DNA from: Aquimarina agarilytica ZC1
Lineage (GTDB): Bacteria > Bacteroidota > Bacteroidia > Flavobacteriales > Flavobacteriaceae
DNA: 64,000 nucleotides
Assembly: GCF_000255455.1 (NCBI RefSeq)
Contig: NZ_JH621254.1
Span: forward strand, 62,001-126,000
Reading direction: 5' to 3'
Part shown: positions 1-9,036 of the stretch, one piece after another
How positions within the stretch are numbered: position 1 is the stretch's first letter
How the letters are laid out: each line of letters starts with the position of its first letter
Position numbers and translations under genes: made by a program
The notes under the pieces: generated by a model
Seen by the model: the letters and a program-made list of their open reading frames with translations, nothing else
Told to the model about the DNA's origin: nothing
Databases searched by the model: none

Positions 1-708
1 ATTGCTCACATATCATGGCAAACACATGGTTTTATTTTTATAAAATCAATAATAATGGCATGTTCATGGGTATTAGCTTATCAAGCCTTAAAATACTTAC
101 CTATAACTATAGTTACTCCTATTCGATCTGCGGGACCTTTTTTTACTTTTATCGGAGCTATCTTTATATATCATGAAAGCCCTAATTTATGGCAATGGAT
201 TGGTTTTTTCCTTATTATTTTATCGGTACTACTCTACTCTCGAATTGGAAAAAAAGAAGGAATTGTATTCAAAAAGAACAAATGGATTTTTGCTATTATA
301 GGAGCCACTTTTTTAGGAGCTTCTAGTGGTTTATATGATAAATTTTTAATTCAAAATTTAAAGTTAACTCCCCAAACATTACAGTTTTGGTTTTGTTTTT
401 ATACCATTTTCATTTTAGTAGTTATTTTATCTTTTACTTGGTTTCCTTATAAAGAAAAAAGACAAAAATTTATATGGCGTTGGTCTATACCTGCGGTTGG
501 AATTTTATTACAAACCGCGGACTATTTTTATTTTAAAGCATTACAAAATCCCGAAGCTTTAATCATGCTACTTTCTGCAATAAAAAGAAGTCAAATATTA
601 ATTTCGGTTGTTGTAGGTGGACTTATTTTCAAAGAAAAAAACAAACGTAAAAAACTAATTCCTTTATTTGGTATCATGTTGGGTGTTGGTTTAATCTTGT
701 ATTCTTAA
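1..708 (+). CDS. DMT/EamA-family transporter, 5' truncated by window edge
   Basis: Integral membrane protein of the drug/metabolite transporter superfamily; substrate unknown. The reading frame is open from base 1 through to the stop, so the true start lies upstream of the window; the first in-window ATG at 55 falls inside a membrane helix and is unlikely to be the start. About 235 residues remain of a usual ~290-300. Several hydrophobic helices are visible. The C-terminal EamA half has the usual Lys/Arg-rich loops, ends in a last helix (GIMLGVGLILYS) and stops without a tail. A second, unrelated DMT protein lies near the right end of the window. Confidence 0.8.
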   Translation: MAHISWQTHGFIFIKSIIMACSWVLAYQALKYLPITIVTPIRSAGPFFTFIGAIFIYHESPNLWQWIGFFLIILSVLLYSRIGKKEGIVFKKNKWIFAIIGATFLGASSGLYDKFLIQNLKLTPQTLQFWFCFYTIFILVVILSFTWFPYKEKRQKFIWRWSIPAVGILLQTADYFYFKALQNPEALIMLLSAIKRSQILISVVVGGLIFKEKNKRKKLIPLFGIMLGVGLILYS

Positions 709-773
709 AAATAATATTTACTAGATAGTCCACTATATTTCTTCTATTTTTTTGATATCATATATAAAATGAA

Positions 774-1055
774 TTACCTTTCTCGTAGATCAACATTTAT
801 ATTTTTTTCTAAAAAACTATTTATAGCTACCGGTTTTAACACTTTTTCTTTTTGAGGAGGATATTTTAATAATTGACCCGATGGACGTGTAGGACTTTTT
901 TCAAAGCCACCACCACAATTAGGGCATACATTTTTTAAAACCTGATCCACACAATCTTTACAAAATGTACATTCATAACTACAAATCATAGCTTCATTAC
1001 TAGTATTTGGGAGTAATTTATCACAGTTTTCACAAGTAGGTCTTATCGCTAACAT
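774..1055 (-). CDS. DUF1272 small zinc-ribbon-like protein
   Basis: A 93-residue protein with cysteines at 8, 11, 25, 29, 32, 35, 44 and 47, spaced as in the DUF1272 family (ECTFCKDC followed by CPNCGGG and a Pro/Arg-rich stretch). The family probably binds one or two zinc ions; its function is unknown. It is usually one domain of about 55-60 residues; here a lysine-rich tail of roughly 30 residues follows. It is convergent with the upstream transporter and stands alone. Identification rests on the cysteine pattern, which is very characteristic. Confidence 0.8.
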   Translation of the reverse strand: MLAIRPTCENCDKLLPNTSNEAMICSYECTFCKDCVDQVLKNVCPNCGGGFEKSPTRPSGQLLKYPPQKEKVLKPVAINSFLEKNINVDLRER

Positions 1056-1115
1056 TTTGAATAAAAATTATTAATTGAGTTATTTATGAATACGTTATAT
1101 TAAATATACTAAACC

Positions 1116-3677
1116 TTATTGATGTTTATTATTAATAGAAATACTATTTGAAATTAATTTTTTTGAAAAGGCTTCTACCTCAATGATACCTTCTTTTTTG
1201 GTTGACTGTATAAATAATACTGCCTTACCATTGTGTGTGGTTATTTTATTAGATTTATGTGGTTGTATATTCATTTCCCAACCATTATCAATTCCTATAT
1301 TTTTTGCAGGACCATCGATCTTAAAATCAATTTCAATATCCTTATCAGTAACTAAGTGACCGGCTCCATCTAAAAGTTGAAGCGTTATAACATTAACATC
1401 ATAACCACTATTTTGCATTACTTTTTTATTTGAAGTCAATTCAATTTTTGATATATCACTAGTGGTATTTAATTCATAATTGGCAACTTCAACACCATTA
1501 TTAAATCCTTTTACCGATAGTTTCCCTTCCCGAAAAGGAACTTGCCACTTAATAATATTATCCTCAGAAAAATCGGAACGTTTCTGTTTTCCTAGTGAAT
1601 GATTATTTAAAAATAATTCAGCTTCGTCACAATTGGTATAGGTTTGAACAATAATTGATTCATTAGGTGAATAGTTCCATTTAGAATAGACTTTATACCA
1701 TTCCCATAAACGTAAATTCCCCCATAAAGGTGGCTTTTTTAACTGCATATCAAACTCCCAACCCGTTTGATCCGAAAATGAAAATTCCGATGCTGTTTCA
1801 GGTGTAGTTACCAAGTAGACTTTAGGTGTGTCATTCCATATACACTCAAAAAAATGGCCCCTTGGATTTTTAAATCCAGCAAAATCAAATAAGGAAATAT
1901 TTAAGCCTTTTCGTGGCCAAGGACCAGCCTCTCCCAAATAAGCAAAACCAGTCCAAATAAAAATTCCGGCAACAAAATCGCGCTCCACACAATTTTTCCA
2001 TTCCGAATAAGCTCCCCAATTTTCAGAACCTACAATTTTCAAATCTGGATAGGCTTTATGTGCTACATCATATTCTACTGCTCGGTAATTAAATCCATAT
2101 ACATCCACTGCAGCACCATAACCACTTGCTAAACCAATAGAGGGATGTACACTACCACTAGTAACAGGCCTGGTCGTATCTATTTCTTTAACCCAATAAT
2201 TCAATTTATTGGCATAAGTAACTAATGGATCCTTCTTAGCTTTTAAATTTTTAGCAAAAACTTTTTTTATAATTAATGAATCATAAATTGGTGTATGGCG
2301 AAAGTATTCTTGCTTAGCATTAACATCATTATACGTTTTGGTGTAATGCGGATAAGTCCATTCAATTTCATTGCCTATACTCCACATAATTACAGATGGA
2401 TGATTAAAGTCTCTTTTAATTAAATCCTTCAAATCCTTTTCTGCCCACTTATCAAAATGAGTAGGGTATGCTTTTGTAGCTTCTGCTGTAGCAGCATTAT
2501 CACCTAAATATACTTTACTTTTAGCTTTAGGAATATTCCATTCATCAAAAGCCTCATTAATAACTAAAATACCTAATTCGTCACACACCTCTAGTAATTC
2601 TTCTGCATGTGGATTATGTGATAAACGAACAGCATTAACTCCTATTTCTTTGAGTTTTTGTATACGATATTCCCAAATAGCTTTGGGAACTGCAGCTCCA
2701 AGTGCACCTGCATCATGATGCAAGTTCACTCCTTTTAATTTCATTTTTTTTCCATTCAATGAAAAGCCTGTATCGGCATCAAAATTAAAATAGCGAACTC
2801 CAAATCTTACTGTTACTTCATCTACTTTAGTTGAATTAGCATACAAGCTTACCTTTAAATTATACAAATACGGATTATTGATAGACCATAAATGAGGTTT
2901 TTGTATTTCTAATGTTGTTAAGAATTCATTTACAGCACCTTCTTTTTCGGTTATTAATTCATGGTCTGAAGCACTTAAAATCTGATACTTCAACCTTAAG
3001 TTCTCTTTTTTAGAAACAGTACTATTGTTTACTTGTGTATTTACAGTAATACGAGTCAACAGTGGCTCAACCTTGTTCGTTATTATTTGAACTCCCCACT
3101 GTTTAATGTGTAACGAATTAGTTTTTAATAATGTTACTTTTCTATACATTCCCGAACCTGTATACCAACGTGAATCTGCATAAGCAGCATGATCCACTTT
3201 TACAGCAATTACATTATTTTCATTATTATAATTTAAATAAGGGGTTAAATCATATGAAAAACCGATATAACCATTAGGTCGATATCCCAATAAAACTCCA
3301 TTTATCCAAACACTTGAATTGTTATAAATACCATCAAATTTAATAACAATTCGTTTTGCTTTGTCTTTGTTTGTCAGTTTAAAACTTTTTCGATACCAAC
3401 CTACCCCACCTATAACAAATCCCGTGCTACAAGCGGTGGCACCATCTTTTTTATATCCCGAATCTATACTCCAATCATGTGGTATATCTACTTTTTCCCA
3501 TTTGGAATCATTATGAGCTATTAAATGAGCATTTTTTACAATTCCTAAATGGAATTTCCAATTGGCATTAAAATCAATAACCTCTCTTGTTTTTGGGGAT
3601 GGCTTAGAACAGTTTATAAAAGTTAAAAGGAAACATAACTTTAACAAATAATAGAAAAAAATTTGAAAGAAATTCAT
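1116..3677 (-). CDS. Glycoside hydrolase family 2 protein (beta-galactosidase-like), probable lipoprotein
   Basis: An 853-residue exported GH2 enzyme. The N-terminus has a hydrophobic segment ending in LTFINC, a plausible lipobox, so it is probably anchored on the periplasmic or outer-membrane side. Domains in order: jelly-roll sugar-binding domain (about 30-200), Ig-like domain (about 200-300), TIM barrel (about 300-600), then a DUF4982-type domain and a C-terminal Ig/Big-like domain, the GalB architecture common in Bacteroidota. The acid/base is likely E437 in WSIGNEIEW and the nucleophile E552 in VGSENWG. It is divergent from an AraC regulator but has no SusC/SusD neighbours, so this is not a full polysaccharide utilisation locus. 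The substrate (beta-galactoside) is inferred from the family. Confidence 0.9.
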   Translation of the reverse strand: MNFFQIFFYYLLKLCFLLTFINCSKPSPKTREVIDFNANWKFHLGIVKNAHLIAHNDSKWEKVDIPHDWSIDSGYKKDGATACSTGFVIGGVGWYRKSFKLTNKDKAKRIVIKFDGIYNNSSVWINGVLLGYRPNGYIGFSYDLTPYLNYNNENNVIAVKVDHAAYADSRWYTGSGMYRKVTLLKTNSLHIKQWGVQIITNKVEPLLTRITVNTQVNNSTVSKKENLRLKYQILSASDHELITEKEGAVNEFLTTLEIQKPHLWSINNPYLYNLKVSLYANSTKVDEVTVRFGVRYFNFDADTGFSLNGKKMKLKGVNLHHDAGALGAAVPKAIWEYRIQKLKEIGVNAVRLSHNPHAEELLEVCDELGILVINEAFDEWNIPKAKSKVYLGDNAATAEATKAYPTHFDKWAEKDLKDLIKRDFNHPSVIMWSIGNEIEWTYPHYTKTYNDVNAKQEYFRHTPIYDSLIIKKVFAKNLKAKKDPLVTYANKLNYWVKEIDTTRPVTSGSVHPSIGLASGYGAAVDVYGFNYRAVEYDVAHKAYPDLKIVGSENWGAYSEWKNCVERDFVAGIFIWTGFAYLGEAGPWPRKGLNISLFDFAGFKNPRGHFFECIWNDTPKVYLVTTPETASEFSFSDQTGWEFDMQLKKPPLWGNLRLWEWYKVYSKWNYSPNESIIVQTYTNCDEAELFLNNHSLGKQKRSDFSEDNIIKWQVPFREGKLSVKGFNNGVEVANYELNTTSDISKIELTSNKKVMQNSGYDVNVITLQLLDGAGHLVTDKDIEIDFKIDGPAKNIGIDNGWEMNIQPHKSNKITTHNGKAVLFIQSTKKEGIIEVEAFSKKLISNSISINNKHQ

Positions 3678-3720
3678 CGACTTATTTTTTACCTAAGTGA
3701 CTTATTTTATCAAAAAGGAT

Positions 3721-3781
3721 AATTTAGTATAAAACTATAACAATACAGTTGATGTAAATTATACTAAATTTGCACTAAATT
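3721..3781. promoter_or_regulatory. Putative AraC-type operator between GH2 gene and regulator
   Basis: A perfect 12-bp inverted repeat, AATTTAGTATAA at 3721-3732 and TTATACTAAATT at 3759-3770, is followed by a third copy of the core ACTAAATT at 3774-3781, 11 bp (one helical turn) after the same core at 3763. A TAAATTTG box at 3765-3772 matches the Bacteroidota -7 consensus for the rightward regulator gene and lies inside the second copy. Binding there would allow autoregulation plus control of the GH2 gene. Operator function is inferred from position and symmetry only. Confidence 0.5.
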
Positions 3782-3811
3782 ATATTTATTTGTCAATTCA
3801 ATAGTTTTGGT

Positions 3812-4699
3812 ATGAGTCAATCTGATCAAATTTCTGTTTCATTAGAAAAAATTACGAAACCACAACATTCTTCCTTTCATACGGGAATATATAAACAACC
3901 TTATTTTAGTGGAGCATGGCATTATCATCCAGAAATTGAGCTATTATCAATTACTGAAGGTTATGGAAAACGACTCGTTGGAGATCATGTAGATCAATTT
4001 GAACCTGATGATTTAGTGCTTTTAGGTGGTTTATTACCACATGCATGGATTCCTGATAAAAGCTTTTTAAAAGAAGGTTCTGGAAAATTTTGTGAATCCA
4101 TATATGTACAATTTAATAAAGAAATTTTTGGTTCTTTTTTTGTTAGTGTTCCCGAATTAAAAGGAGTCCGTAAAGCACTTAGCTATTCGGAACGTGGGTT
4201 AAAAATTACGGGGAAACATAAGACTGAAATTAATTTTTTACTTAGAGAAATTCCTAAGCTGAATCCTTTTGATCAATTAATTCAATTATTAAAGATTTTG
4301 AATTTAATTAGCCTTTCTAATTATGAATTATTAGTTTCTGAAAATTATTTAAAGAAAAGCTTCTATTTTAAATCGAACAGAATGCTAAAAATTCATGAAT
4401 TTTTGATGGAGAATTATAAAAAAGAAATCCATATTGAAACTTGTGCCGAAATAGCTAACATGACCGTTTCATCGTTTTGTAGATTCTTTAAAAATGAAAC
4501 AAATACTACATTTTCAAATTATTTAAATAGTATTCGAATTGATGTTTCCAAAAAATTATTAGCAAATACCGATTATGCTATTAAAGAAATTGGTTTTGAA
4601 TGTGGCTATAATTCTACGCCCTATTTTAATAAACAATTTAAAAAATTAGTGGGATACACTCCATTTCAATATCGAAAAAATCACATTCATTCAATTTAA
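3812..4699 (+). CDS. AraC-family transcriptional regulator
   Basis: A 295-residue regulator. The N-terminal half is a cupin-type sensor domain (HYHPEIEL, then GDHVDQFEPDDLVLLGG and LPHAW). The C-terminal ~100 residues carry two helix-turn-helix motifs typical of AraC (IHIETCAEIANMTVSSFCRFFK, shortened here, and IKEIGFECGYNSTPYFNKQFKK), ending in GYTPFQYRK. It is transcribed divergently from the GH2 glycosidase with paired half-sites between them, so it most likely senses a sugar and controls that gene. The ligand is unknown. Confidence 0.9.
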   Translation: MSQSDQISVSLEKITKPQHSSFHTGIYKQPYFSGAWHYHPEIELLSITEGYGKRLVGDHVDQFEPDDLVLLGGLLPHAWIPDKSFLKEGSGKFCESIYVQFNKEIFGSFFVSVPELKGVRKALSYSERGLKITGKHKTEINFLLREIPKLNPFDQLIQLLKILNLISLSNYELLVSENYLKKSFYFKSNRMLKIHEFLMENYKKEIHIETCAEIANMTVSSFCRFFKNETNTTFSNYLNSIRIDVSKKLLANTDYAIKEIGFECGYNSTPYFNKQFKKLVGYTPFQYRKNHIHSI

Positions 4700-4995
4700 A
4701 ATCAATTAATTAAATATTAACACACCTGTAATCGATTTAAATTAAAGTCCTAAATACCAATCAATATTTTTGATGTCACATTTAAAAGAATGAAAATCAA
4801 AAGCTTAAATATAACAAGCTTTATTTGTTATTATTTTAATATGTATATGTTAATATTTAGTTCATTTTTCTAATTATAATTTGTGGCTATATTAAATTTA
4901 TGTTACGCTGTTTATTAGGTGTGCATAGTAATTTGTATGACTAATTCTATTTAATATTTTTGTCTTCCAAGCCCTAATTTAAGATCATTATTTTA

Positions 4996-5538
4996 ATGAA
5001 GACAACAATTTTATTTTCGTTTTTTTTAATTAGTACATTCACTTTCTCACAAAAATATATTGACATGACCAATCAATTATCCTATATAAAGGGAAATTTA
5101 ATTATTGATGGAAACACGTTAAAAAGGGAGTACAATACTCGCGAAGAAATTATTATTACTGGAAAAAATATGAGGATCAGTAATAAATCTGGTTTTGTAT
5201 TTAATAATGTGATTATTCTATTATCAGGCAGTATTGAAGTTGAAGAAGATAGTAAAATTTACCCCAAAATACTTGACAGCTATATTTTTTGTAAATATGC
5301 TGAAGGAATTGAATCCAAGAATATAATAAAGAGATCAAACTTTAATAATGTTAGTTTAGAAAAAGTTGATTATCTAAAAAAAATACAAGGTGATCCCCAA
5401 ATATGGATTTATGATAGTTCAGGAAAATCTGTTTATAAAGGTTATAAAAGTAATATGACTAATATTAGCTTACCTATTTCGCGCTATGATGTAAAAGTAA
5501 AAGGAAGATCCTTTGATGAAAAAATTCTTTTTTATTAA
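4996..5538 (+). CDS. Secreted hypothetical protein, possible T9SS-type C-terminus
   Basis: I do not recognise a family. The 180-residue protein begins with a clear signal peptide (MKTTILFSFFLISTFTFSQ). The middle is rich in short beta-strands with Asn/Ile/Val ladders (ITGKNMRISNKSGFVFNNV), which suggests a small right-handed beta-solenoid. The last ~45 residues (WIYDSSGKSVYKGYKS... then ISLPISRYDVKVKG... ending KILFY) look like a degenerate type A T9SS sorting domain. About 300 bases of AT-rich sequence without a gene precede it. It is convergent with ndh. Confidence 0.65.
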   Translation: MKTTILFSFFLISTFTFSQKYIDMTNQLSYIKGNLIIDGNTLKREYNTREEIIITGKNMRISNKSGFVFNNVIILLSGSIEVEEDSKIYPKILDSYIFCKYAEGIESKNIIKRSNFNNVSLEKVDYLKKIQGDPQIWIYDSSGKSVYKGYKSNMTNISLPISRYDVKVKGRSFDEKILFY

Positions 5539-5587
5539 CCTGAGGCAAGCTCATAAATCTTTATTGGGTTTACTAAACAAATAGATG

Positions 5588-6850
5588 TTACTTATACTTA
5601 TCAAAACGTCTTATAATAAGCCCTAGTGGACGATCATAGGTAAAGTAATTAGACATCCAGTCAATTATTGCTACTAATTTATTTCTAAAACCAACTAGCG
5701 AAAAAATATGTACAAACATCCATACATACCAAGCAAAAGCACCTTGAAACTTAAATTTTGGTAAGTCTACCACCGCTTTATTTCTTCCTATAGTTGCCAT
5801 ACATCCTTTGTCTTTATATTCAAAAGGAGTCATTTGTTTACCCTTTAACGTAGCTACTATATTTTTTGCCAATAATGCTCCTTGTTGTTGTGCTACTGGA
5901 GCAAGCATTGGTAAACCGTAAGGATTCTTTTCACTAATATGACAAGCCACATCACCTATAGCATAAATAGCATCATTTCCTATTACTTGATTGTACTCGT
6001 TTACTTTTATACGATCACCACGCACAATAGCATCGGCAGGCAGTCCATCAATTAAGGTTCCCTTTACTCCTGCTGCCCAAATAACAGTATCTGTTTTAAA
6101 TTTTTCGCCGGTTTTTAAATCTAGTAAATCTCCATCATAACCTGTAACACGTGAATTCAATTTAACGTCAACTCCCATAGCCTCTAAAAATTCTAAACTT
6201 TTTGAAGAAGCCTCTTCGGACATGGACTTTAATAATCTTGAAGAAGATTGATATAGGTGTATTTTCATTTTAGACACATCTAAATCTGGAAAATCACGCG
6301 GTATTACATGTTTTTTCATTTCGGCCAAAGCTCCAGCAACTTCTATACCTGCAGGTCCACCTCCAACCACAGCAATACTAATAATTTCATCAACGGTTTC
6401 ACCTTCCCATTTCACTAAGGCACGTTCTAAATTTTGAAAAATAAAACTCCTAATATCTAATGCTTCCGGTACACTTTTTAACGAGAGTAAGTGCTTTTTA
6501 GTTTCTTCGGTAAAATTGAAAAAATTCGTTTTACTACCTGTAGCAATAATTAAACGATCGTATTTTATAGTTCCTAGCGATGTTTCTAAGGCTTTTTGTT
6601 GCGCATCAATTTTAGTAACTTTTGCCATACGGAAACGAATATTTTTACACCCTCGTAAAATTCGACGAACAGGGTATGCAATACTATATGGCTCTAATCC
6701 ACCTGTAGCTATTTGGTATAATAAAGGTTGAAAATTATGATAATTGTTTTCATCTAAAACTAATACATCGGTACCTTTATTTTTTAAAGCTTTTGCCATT
6801 GAAATTCCTGCAAAACCAGCACCAATAATTACAATTTGTTTATTCGCCAT
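5588..6850 (-). CDS. ndh: Type II NADH dehydrogenase-like FAD/NAD(P) oxidoreductase
   Basis: NDH-2 transfers electrons from NADH to menaquinone without pumping protons. The N-terminus has the FAD dinucleotide fold (IIGAGFAGISMAKAL), the middle has the NADH-binding fold (VVGGGPAGIEVAGAL), and IYAIGDVA is the second FAD contact. The C-terminal stretch (WYVWMFVHIFSLVGFRNKL and after) is the amphipathic membrane-anchor region of NDH-2. I chose the ATG at 6850 (MANKQIVIIGAG) because an upstream in-frame ATG at 6862 would add only four residues. It lies just downstream of the msrA-like gene on the same strand and is probably co-transcribed with it. Confidence 0.88.
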   Translation of the reverse strand: MANKQIVIIGAGFAGISMAKALKNKGTDVLVLDENNYHNFQPLLYQIATGGLEPYSIAYPVRRILRGCKNIRFRMAKVTKIDAQQKALETSLGTIKYDRLIIATGSKTNFFNFTEETKKHLLSLKSVPEALDIRSFIFQNLERALVKWEGETVDEIISIAVVGGGPAGIEVAGALAEMKKHVIPRDFPDLDVSKMKIHLYQSSSRLLKSMSEEASSKSLEFLEAMGVDVKLNSRVTGYDGDLLDLKTGEKFKTDTVIWAAGVKGTLIDGLPADAIVRGDRIKVNEYNQVIGNDAIYAIGDVACHISEKNPYGLPMLAPVAQQQGALLAKNIVATLKGKQMTPFEYKDKGCMATIGRNKAVVDLPKFKFQGAFAWYVWMFVHIFSLVGFRNKLVAIIDWMSNYFTYDRPLGLIIRRFDKYK

Positions 6851-6874
6851 AATATAAAACAATCAATAACCACA

Positions 6875-7354
6875 TTATACATGTGTGGGAAATTTATCCT
6901 GTAAAAGTAATAATTTAGGTATTATATATTTTTTACAAAAAGGTTTTTCTGGATTCTTTTTATAATAATGTTGAATTTCTGCCCTTGAAGCTTTAAACTT
7001 ATTGAATTGTATAATTTTAGTGATTATTTTCCCTTCAAATTTAACTTGTAGGTTACTCATAATCGTATTTATTTGATGTTTCTGTTGATTTGTATAAAAA
7101 TATACAGCAGACCGATAGGTGTCTCGGCGAGAATGATTTTTAGTACTTTGATGCGTATGCAAATGAATTTCTATCAAAGTAGCTAATGCTATAATTTGAG
7201 GATCAAATTCAATAATTATAGCTTCTGAGAAAGAAGTATAAGGATCGATAGAAGCAATATAGCCTTGATTAACTTGGGTAACACCTTTTAAAGATTCAAA
7301 AACAGCTTCGGTACACCAATGACATCCCCCACCTAAACCAATTGTTTCTAACAT
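6875..7354 (-). CDS. msrA: MsrA-like peptide-methionine (S)-S-oxide reductase, variant active site
   Basis: MsrA reduces methionine-S-sulfoxide in proteins using thioredoxin. The active site appears as GGGCHWCTEAVF rather than the usual GCFWC; the catalytic cysteine is retained. Downstream, YRSAVYFY is conserved, but the usual HDPT...QGxDxGxQYRS segment is replaced by THQSTKNHSRRDTYRS. At 159 residues it is at the short end of the family. A thioredoxin gene lies two genes away on the same strand, consistent with the recycling partner. It could be a divergent MsrA subfamily with altered substrate preference; that is inference. Confidence 0.82.
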   Translation of the reverse strand: MLETIGLGGGCHWCTEAVFESLKGVTQVNQGYIASIDPYTSFSEAIIIEFDPQIIALATLIEIHLHTHQSTKNHSRRDTYRSAVYFYTNQQKHQINTIMSNLQVKFEGKIITKIIQFNKFKASRAEIQHYYKKNPEKPFCKKYIIPKLLLLQDKFPTHV

Positions 7355-7406
7355 ATTATTTTCTTAAAACCATCAATAAGCTTAAAATAAAATAATTTAG
7401 ATTAAT

Positions 7407-8084
7407 TCACCATAAAAGTGCTGAATTAGTTTCTGTATTCCAATACACACCACTTTTGAAATCACTATCAATAAAATCACAGATATTAGCTGCAGATTGT
7501 TCGGGTGTTAAATTACCGTTTATACTGTTATCTACTGCTATTGTAGTTTTTACCCATCCAGGATGTATAGATGCTATTCTAAGCGTATCTTTATACCTAT
7601 TAGCTAGAATTTTAGTATACATATTTAATGCACTTTTGGACATTCGGTAAGCTACAGAATCTACTCGATTGCAATTAGATATAGCTCCCATTTCTGAAGA
7701 AATATTGATAATACAACCCTTAAAATTTATTATTTCTATTAAACTTTCTGTAAAGAAAACTGTTCCTGTAACATTTACTTGAAATGTTTTTTCAAACGAA
7801 ATTTTTTCTGGATAATTCGTATCTAAATCGGGTCCAATTCCAGCATTATTGATTAACATATCTATATGCTTAAATTTTTTTAAAATCGTTACAAGTGCAT
7901 TGTCAATACTAGATTGTTCTGACAGATCAAGTTTTAAAGAATAAAAATTTTTGTGCGCAATAATCTCGTTAAATTCTCCATTTCTGCTTGTTCCAATAAC
8001 AACAAGGTCTTTTTTAAGCATTTTATTTGCTAAAGCAAGGCCTATCCCTTTACTTGCTCCTGTTATTAAAACTATTTTACTCAT
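7407..8084 (-). CDS. Short-chain dehydrogenase/reductase (SDR)
   Basis: A 225-residue classical SDR. The Rossmann motif is TGASKGIGLALA, NNAG stabilises the fold, the catalytic Ser is in IINISSEMG and the Tyr-x3-Lys in VAYRMSKSALNMY. The substrate is unknown; such proteins are often annotated as oxidoreductases of the CsgA/sepiapterin type. It sits between thioredoxin (6 bp upstream) and the msrA-like gene, suggesting one transcript with redox or repair roles. Confidence 0.88.
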   Translation of the reverse strand: MSKIVLITGASKGIGLALANKMLKKDLVVIGTSRNGEFNEIIAHKNFYSLKLDLSEQSSIDNALVTILKKFKHIDMLINNAGIGPDLDTNYPEKISFEKTFQVNVTGTVFFTESLIEIINFKGCIINISSEMGAISNCNRVDSVAYRMSKSALNMYTKILANRYKDTLRIASIHPGWVKTTIAVDNSINGNLTPEQSAANICDFIDSDFKSGVYWNTETNSALLW

Positions 8085-8090
8085 TTTAAA

Positions 8091-8390
8091 TTAAGCATGC
8101 GTGTTTATCACGTCGATAATTGCATTTTTTGGTAAGGCACCCGATTTTCTCCAATGTGCTTTTCCTTCTTTAAATAAAATTAACGTAGGCACACTACGCA
8201 CTTGGAAATTTTCGGCTAATGCTCTGTTTTTATCAATATCAATTTTAACGATTTTTATAGCATCCCCTAACTCATCTTTAACCTCTTTTAAAATGGGCAT
8301 TAAGGTTTGACAAGGACCACACCATTCTCCAAAAAAATCAACCAACACAGGTGTTTTTGAATTTATAATATCTTTAAAATTACTTTTCAT
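8091..8390 (-). CDS. trxA: Thioredoxin
   Basis: A 99-residue cytosolic thioredoxin: LVDFFGEWCGPCQTLMPIL contains the redox WCGPC site, and VRSVPTLILFKEGK carries the cis-proline loop. It reduces protein disulfides and would recycle methionine sulfoxide reductase. It heads the leftward group trxA-SDR-msrA-ndh. The upstream 318-bp gap holds two inverted repeats that may carry its promoter control. Confidence 0.95.
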   Translation of the reverse strand: MKSNFKDIINSKTPVLVDFFGEWCGPCQTLMPILKEVKDELGDAIKIVKIDIDKNRALAENFQVRSVPTLILFKEGKAHWRKSGALPKNAIIDVINTHA

Positions 8391-8708
8391 AGTTTACATT
8401 TATAATTAAACCCGAATTATGCATTAAAAAATCTATTACGTCTGCGATCTACTTCAAATACTATCGTAAACTGTGTTTTTTAATTTAACCATAACTGTGA
8501 TATGCTGAAATTAAGAAAACACTAGTATTTATTGTATATCACAGCCTCATGACAAAGTTTCAATACATAATTCGAGTTAAATAGACGTCAAAATGTAAAA
8601 TTATTTACAATTATTGACTATCCATAATAAAAAAACACGCTAACATACCCCATTAAAAAACCCATCAACAATTGTGATGGGTTTCGAAAAAACTTTAAGC
8701 GTATATGT
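8391..8708. other. Intergenic region upstream of trxA with two inverted repeats
   Basis: No gene seen. CTGTGATAT at 8495-8503 is repeated in inverse as ATATCACAG at 8536-8544 (9 bp perfect, 32-bp spacer). TGTAAA at 8594-8599 pairs with TTTACA at 8604-8609. The right part carries the csp terminator. The TGTGA/TCACA arms recall a CRP-family half-site, but the spacing is far too wide for a normal CRP operator. Any regulatory role for trxA is a guess. Confidence 0.35.
8652..8686 (-). terminator. Rho-independent terminator of the cold-shock gene
   Basis: Reading leftward, AAACCCATCA (8675-8684 complement) and TGATGGGTTT (8658-8667 complement) form a perfect 10-bp stem with a 7-nt loop, followed by a T-run. 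It lies 23 bp past the csp stop codon. Confidence 0.9.
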
Positions 8709-8900
8709 TTAGATAACTTTTACGTTTATTGCATTTAATCCTTTACGACCTTCTGTTAATTCAAATTCAACTTCGTCGCCCTCACGAACTTCGTCAATTA
8801 AACCTGAAATGTGAACAAAATGATCTTTGTTTGAACCTTCTTCTGTAATAAATCCGAATCCTTTTGAATCGTTGAAGAATTTTACTGTTCCTTTACTCAT
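8709..8900 (-). CDS. cspA: Cold-shock domain protein
   Basis: A 63-residue single CSD protein with the RNP1-like KGFGFITEE and RNP2-like HFVHISGL motifs on the OB-fold. It binds single-stranded nucleic acid and acts as an RNA chaperone. Monocistronic: its own terminator follows and 136 bp separate it from hisIE, leaving room for its own promoter and a leader of the type used for cold regulation. Bacteroidota carry several paralogues, so the symbol is a class name only. Confidence 0.95.
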   Translation of the reverse strand: MSKGTVKFFNDSKGFGFITEEGSNKDHFVHISGLIDEVREGDEVEFELTEGRKGLNAINVKVI

Positions 8901-9036
8901 TGTAATGTATTTTAATTATTATCTCTGGGTATTCAAAGATTGAGCCAAAATACAAAACTTTTGAATATGCTGTTACATTTTATTGAAAATTATCTAAAAA
9001 AACTGAAAATCAGTTTTAAAAATAACGATTTGTAAT

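Noticed and set aside
1116-4699. Polysaccharide utilisation locus
   Set aside because: There is a GH2 enzyme and regulator but no SusC/SusD pair, so the defining genes are absent.
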